Positions 61,201-64,000 of a DNA stretch of 64,000 nucleotides are shown here, one piece after another. This stretch comes from Enchytraeus crypticus. Its lineage: Eukaryota; Annelida; Clitellata; Enchytraeida; Enchytraeidae. The stretch is from NCBI GenBank assembly GCA_905160935.1, contig CAJHZI010000695.1:491001-555000 (forward strand), given 5' to 3'. The notes below the pieces were generated by a model. The model ran no database searches. It was not told where the DNA came from and was given only the letters and a program-made list of their open reading frames with translations. A program made the position numbers and the translations under genes. Each line of letters begins with the position of its first letter. The first letter of the stretch is position 1.

Positions 61201-61601
61201 GTTCACAATAAGAAAAATACGAGAAGAAAATGCCGTACTCATTTATCGGATACAACTGTAGTCTGGAAGAGCTGAAAGCAGAATGGAAGTCGCTGAAAAT
61301 GAACGAACCGGCTGTAAACCAATACTTGCGACCAATGGTGGAGTTTGCAGTTGAGATGGAGGCGACGGTTTACTGGTGTGACAATAATATAATAACAAGC
61401 AAAGGAGATCTTTGTCTCCCACTCGATCCACCCGGCTATAGTCATCCACACGTTTATTTTTACGTTGATCCACCTCGCCTCGACCAAGCTCTCGCCAAGA
61501 TCAAAGAATTCTGCCCCAACATGAATTGCAAAGAGGTGGACAGCAACCATGAGGCTGTTCTGAAGTGGATGGAAAAGAATCTGACTCACGTGTTCGGTTA
61601 A
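61201..61601 (+). CDS. Unknown 123-aa protein (coding 61230-61601), possibly last exon of a spliced gene
   Basis: Not recognised. The ORF starts MPYSFIGYNCSLEELKAEWK and ends MEKNLTHVFG. Base composition is visibly richer in G and C than the flanks, codon use is mixed, and the sequence is not low in complexity, all typical of a real gene. The ATG at 61230 is the first after an in-frame TAA at 61209-61211, so the start is well fixed. A possible acceptor (TGAAACAG, ending 61200) would put 29 bp of UTR before the ATG. There is no signal peptide and no membrane segment. The middle part has a proline- and aromatic-rich stretch (LPLDPPGYSHPHVYFYVDPP) followed by two short amphipathic stretches; this suggests a small soluble globular protein. 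A candidate non-coding first exon ends at a GTAAGTAT donor at 58110. An AATAAA-like signal lies near 62367. It could also be an intronless retrocopy; no poly(A) or flanking duplication was noticed. Confidence 0.7.
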
Positions 61602-62139
61602 TAACGCTGAGTAGAAGGAGGTCGAGGGTCTGTAGGTGACGCTTTGAGATCATCCGCTTACGGTTAATAATTGACAGTCTATTCTGCGCATAAAACTGAA
61701 GTCAACTTTAACGTTAGTTTCCTGCTCGATAGCATATCAGTGACGGGAAAGCACTGCATTTATCTAGTTCCGTTAGCAGGTGGAGAACTTTCGTCGTTGA
61801 ATTTAAATATTGGAAGAACATTTTTATTTCACTTTTGTCTCTTGATTCTCATCCTGGTAACGCATTGGACTATTTATCTCCAGTGAAGAAAAGGGAAAGG
61901 TTTTTCAGAAATAATGTGAACATTTTCTCTACATGTACTATGACTTTTGTTTCCTTTTTTTAAGTTTTAATAGACCTTCTCCATTAGACATTATTTGACG
62001 CCAACCCTTTTTGAATTAAGAGATGCTGAATACCCAAACTGCCTCAGAAGGACTTATCTATGAGCCAATTGTCATTTTCACAATTTTGTTGATAAGCGTT
62101 TAGCTAGGGCTATTTTCATGAGCATTTAATTATGAAACC

Positions 62140-62265
62140 TTCACATAATGAAGAAAGTATACTTAGATTAACTTTAAATGTCGTAAAGGATATCTGTTAT
62201 ATTTCACATAATGAAGAAAGTATACTTAGATTAACTTTAAATGTCGTAAAGGATATCTGTTATAT
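62140..62265 (+). repeat. 63-bp tandem duplication
   Basis: Two units from TTCACATAATGAAGAAAGTA to GATATCTGTTATA, essentially identical. It lies downstream of the unknown gene; 61760-62140 and 62270-62500 show nothing else. Confidence 0.97.
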
Positions 62266-62499
62266 TTTACGTTGACGGTTTATCAAAAAGCATCCTCATC
62301 TCCCTACCAAGTCCTCTAAAGCTGCGTTAACTTACAGATTTAAAACTGTTGTTCATTGTACAATTATCAATAAATTAACTTCTATTCATCACGAGAAAGT
62401 CATATCTCATGTGAAGATATAAAGTCAGAGATGTCTCGAATGATAACTTCACTACAAGAAGTTAAAGCGAGGTTGTTTTCAAATTGAGAACTAAAAGCA

Positions 62500-62700
62500 G
62501 CAACAACTACAACAATACGATTAAAGTACTACTGTTGTCCATGACAAAATCAAGCACTGTGGAATAAAATCAAAACCGATGTACAGCAAGTAGGTGGTCC
62601 ATAAACGGAGCGAGCCAAAATCCGGGTCCTAGGATGGGTACTAGCGGAATGGAGGTTTACGTGTTGGTCTCAGGTCATGGACGTTTGGTGGATAGGAAAA
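62500..62700 (+). repeat. SINE-E copy
   Basis: ACAATCGATTAAAGT-like start, TGTTGTCCATGACAAAATCA, GGTGGTCCATAAACGGAGCG, GTACTAGCGGAATGGAGGTT. Confidence 0.8.
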
Positions 62701-63240
62701 ATCAAAGAGAAAATCTTCTAACCGCCTATGAAACTGTTGGCTAAGTAGGAAAGACTGATCAGGAGGCGATTTAATAGCATGGCCCAAGTAGCCAATGTTA
62801 ATTGATAAACTATGCACTCGACAATACCTCTTTGTTTACTGAGTCGAATGAACGTCGGTAAGTTATCCCACACACGGTCAGTAGTTGTAGGGTTCGAATT
62901 TGAAGCTCGACCCAGCAGTGACATGAGTAGGAGGCAGACACTTAAACTAAGCTTGGCTTTAATTTTTAAGCCTTTTAGCTCATGCAGATAGTTTTAGCAA
63001 GAAGTAAATTTAAATTAGCAATTACAAAATAACAGTAATACAAACTGGAGTTGTTCTATATTATTATAATTCAAGGGTGGTGAAATACTCTTGCAATAGC
63101 CCAGAGAAGATATAGCAAACATCAATTAGTAAAAGAACATCGAATTTGTCATCTCAAATATTTTAATTTGAGTAATTTCAACTCTTTCCAATGTCTTTCA
63201 AAGATGAACATATTTTAGTCGTAAAATTGGACAACATCAA
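62700..63240. other. AT-rich DNA, no gene seen
   Basis: The frame 62718-62924 (-) is short and lacks recognisable features. Confidence 0.5.
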
Positions 63241-63405
63241 GGAGTCTGAAAAACTCTAACCCTAGGTATTTATTCAATACTTTCAGCACTCGCACTTCTC
63301 AAGTGGCCATTCATCTAAGTACTAACCGAGCCCGACGTTACTTAACTTGGCTACTAAGGCTCATACTCAATCAATGCGCTAAATTAGCAATCTATCTAAC
63401 CTTGC
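63240..63405 (-). repeat. 5S-rRNA-derived SINE head
   Basis: Reverse complement reads AAGTTAAGTAACGTCGGGCT, CGGTTAGTACTTAGATGAAT, GGCCACTTGAGAAG, very close to the 5S rRNA promoter region. 63405-63840 shows nothing else. Confidence 0.82.
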
Positions 63406-63839
63406 TCGAACAATCGCGACTCTATAAAAAGTTGAAATAATTTTTAAAGTGCTGCACTTGTATGTACCAACTGACCACCCCATGTAGAATAGACCGTGTA
63501 TTTGATGTTTGAGATTTGAAAATTTAATGAATTTTCTTTAAATTAGAAGATATACTGTATTTAGAAAACTATGAAAAATGTAGATTAAAAAGTTAATGAA
63601 CTTTTAGTTAAATTTGAGGATATATTGAAATATAACAAAATTACTAGCAGATACTTTGATAGAGGCTATTAATAATTATAAAAAGAATGTTCTGTAAAGA
63701 GCGACTAGTTTGCGATTAATTAATCATTCAAAGAGATAAATTTATAAGTTACTAAGAGTTTGATTGAGATTTGATACAGACATACATACAACTGGCTACT
63801 CCCAGAACACAACCGGCAACAATTCAAAGCCAATTCAGG

Positions 63840-64000
63840 GAGGGTATATGGCATAAAAGTTAGATTATTCGCCTCGGATACAAATGGCCTGGGTTCAGAG
63901 CTTACGTCAGTCAATAATGATGCATATGACGTCCCTGACATCATCTCTGGATAAGGAAACGGACGTTAAACCTTTATTATTATTATTATTATTTCTATTA
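63840..64000 (+). repeat. Composite SINE: SINE-C head with SINE-D tail, cut by window end
   Basis: GGTATATGGCATAAAAGTTA, CTCGGATACAAATGGCCTGG and TCAGTCAATAATGA, then GACGTCCCTGACATCATCTC, AAACGGACGTTAAACCTTTA and (TTA)n. Confidence 0.85.

Noticed and set aside
61438..61500. HPHVYFYVD in the unknown protein as a DOPA 4,5-dioxygenase-like motif
   Set aside because: Only a short local resemblance, at the wrong distance from the N-terminus; not enough to name a family.

Overview
This is an AT-rich window from an animal nuclear genome, probably an invertebrate; I cannot place it to phylum. The case for a eukaryote is direct: split genes with GT-AG introns, many tRNA-derived and 5S-rRNA-derived SINEs, non-LTR retrotransposon remnants, mariner and piggyBac DNA transposons, and very many microsatellites and minisatellites. 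There is no operon structure and no complete tRNA or rRNA gene. Most long ORFs are low-complexity repeat translations.

The main genic content is a same-strand (+) tandem cluster of three paralogous genes for small four-transmembrane proteins, most like the MS4A/CD20 superfamily. Gene 1 (exons 3-6 at 330-3523) runs off the left edge. Gene 2 (19434-25270) and gene 3 (48816-54106) are complete coding models of six exons. Exon lengths are the same across paralogs (58, 19, 31, 14 and 42 codons, then a variable last exon), every intron is phase 0, and nearly every exon carries one membrane segment. An orphan copy of exon 2 lies at 30271-30327. A fourth, unrelated gene of unknown function (123 aa, ORF 61230-61601) is at the right end; it may have a non-coding first exon ending at 58109 that contains a cluster of GATA-type motifs.

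The most striking structure is a near-identical 3,068-bp inverted repeat (4502-7569 and 30853-33920, coordinate sum constant at 38,422) that brackets gene 2 with a 23.3-kb spacer. Its right arm belongs to a mosaic block (about 30.06-34.0 kb). That block also holds a direct duplicate of part of gene 3 (orphan exon 2, from about 50344-50977) and a 38-bp fold-back palindrome. Most junctions fall in or beside copies of one SINE family (called SINE-A here). This looks like template switching or SINE-mediated rearrangement, unless it is an assembly artefact.

Layout: 1-3.5 kb gene 1 end; 3.5-8.5 kb repeats and left inverted arm; 8.5-19.4 kb repeats, including a mariner deletion derivative (14490-15234) and a possible solo LTR (17414-18180); 19.4-25.3 kb gene 2; 25.3-30 kb SINEs, including 5S-derived ones, some nested; 30-34 kb mosaic and right arm; 34-48.6 kb SINEs, a piggyBac derivative (37520-38969) and two kinds of LINE remnants; 48.8-54.1 kb gene 3; 54.1-61.2 kb repeats, twin hairpins and a SINE with an internal 22-copy minisatellite; 61.2-64 kb the unknown gene and more SINEs. 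SINE-A to SINE-F, repeat G, repeat H and LINE-C are local labels for families recognised only by comparing copies inside this window.
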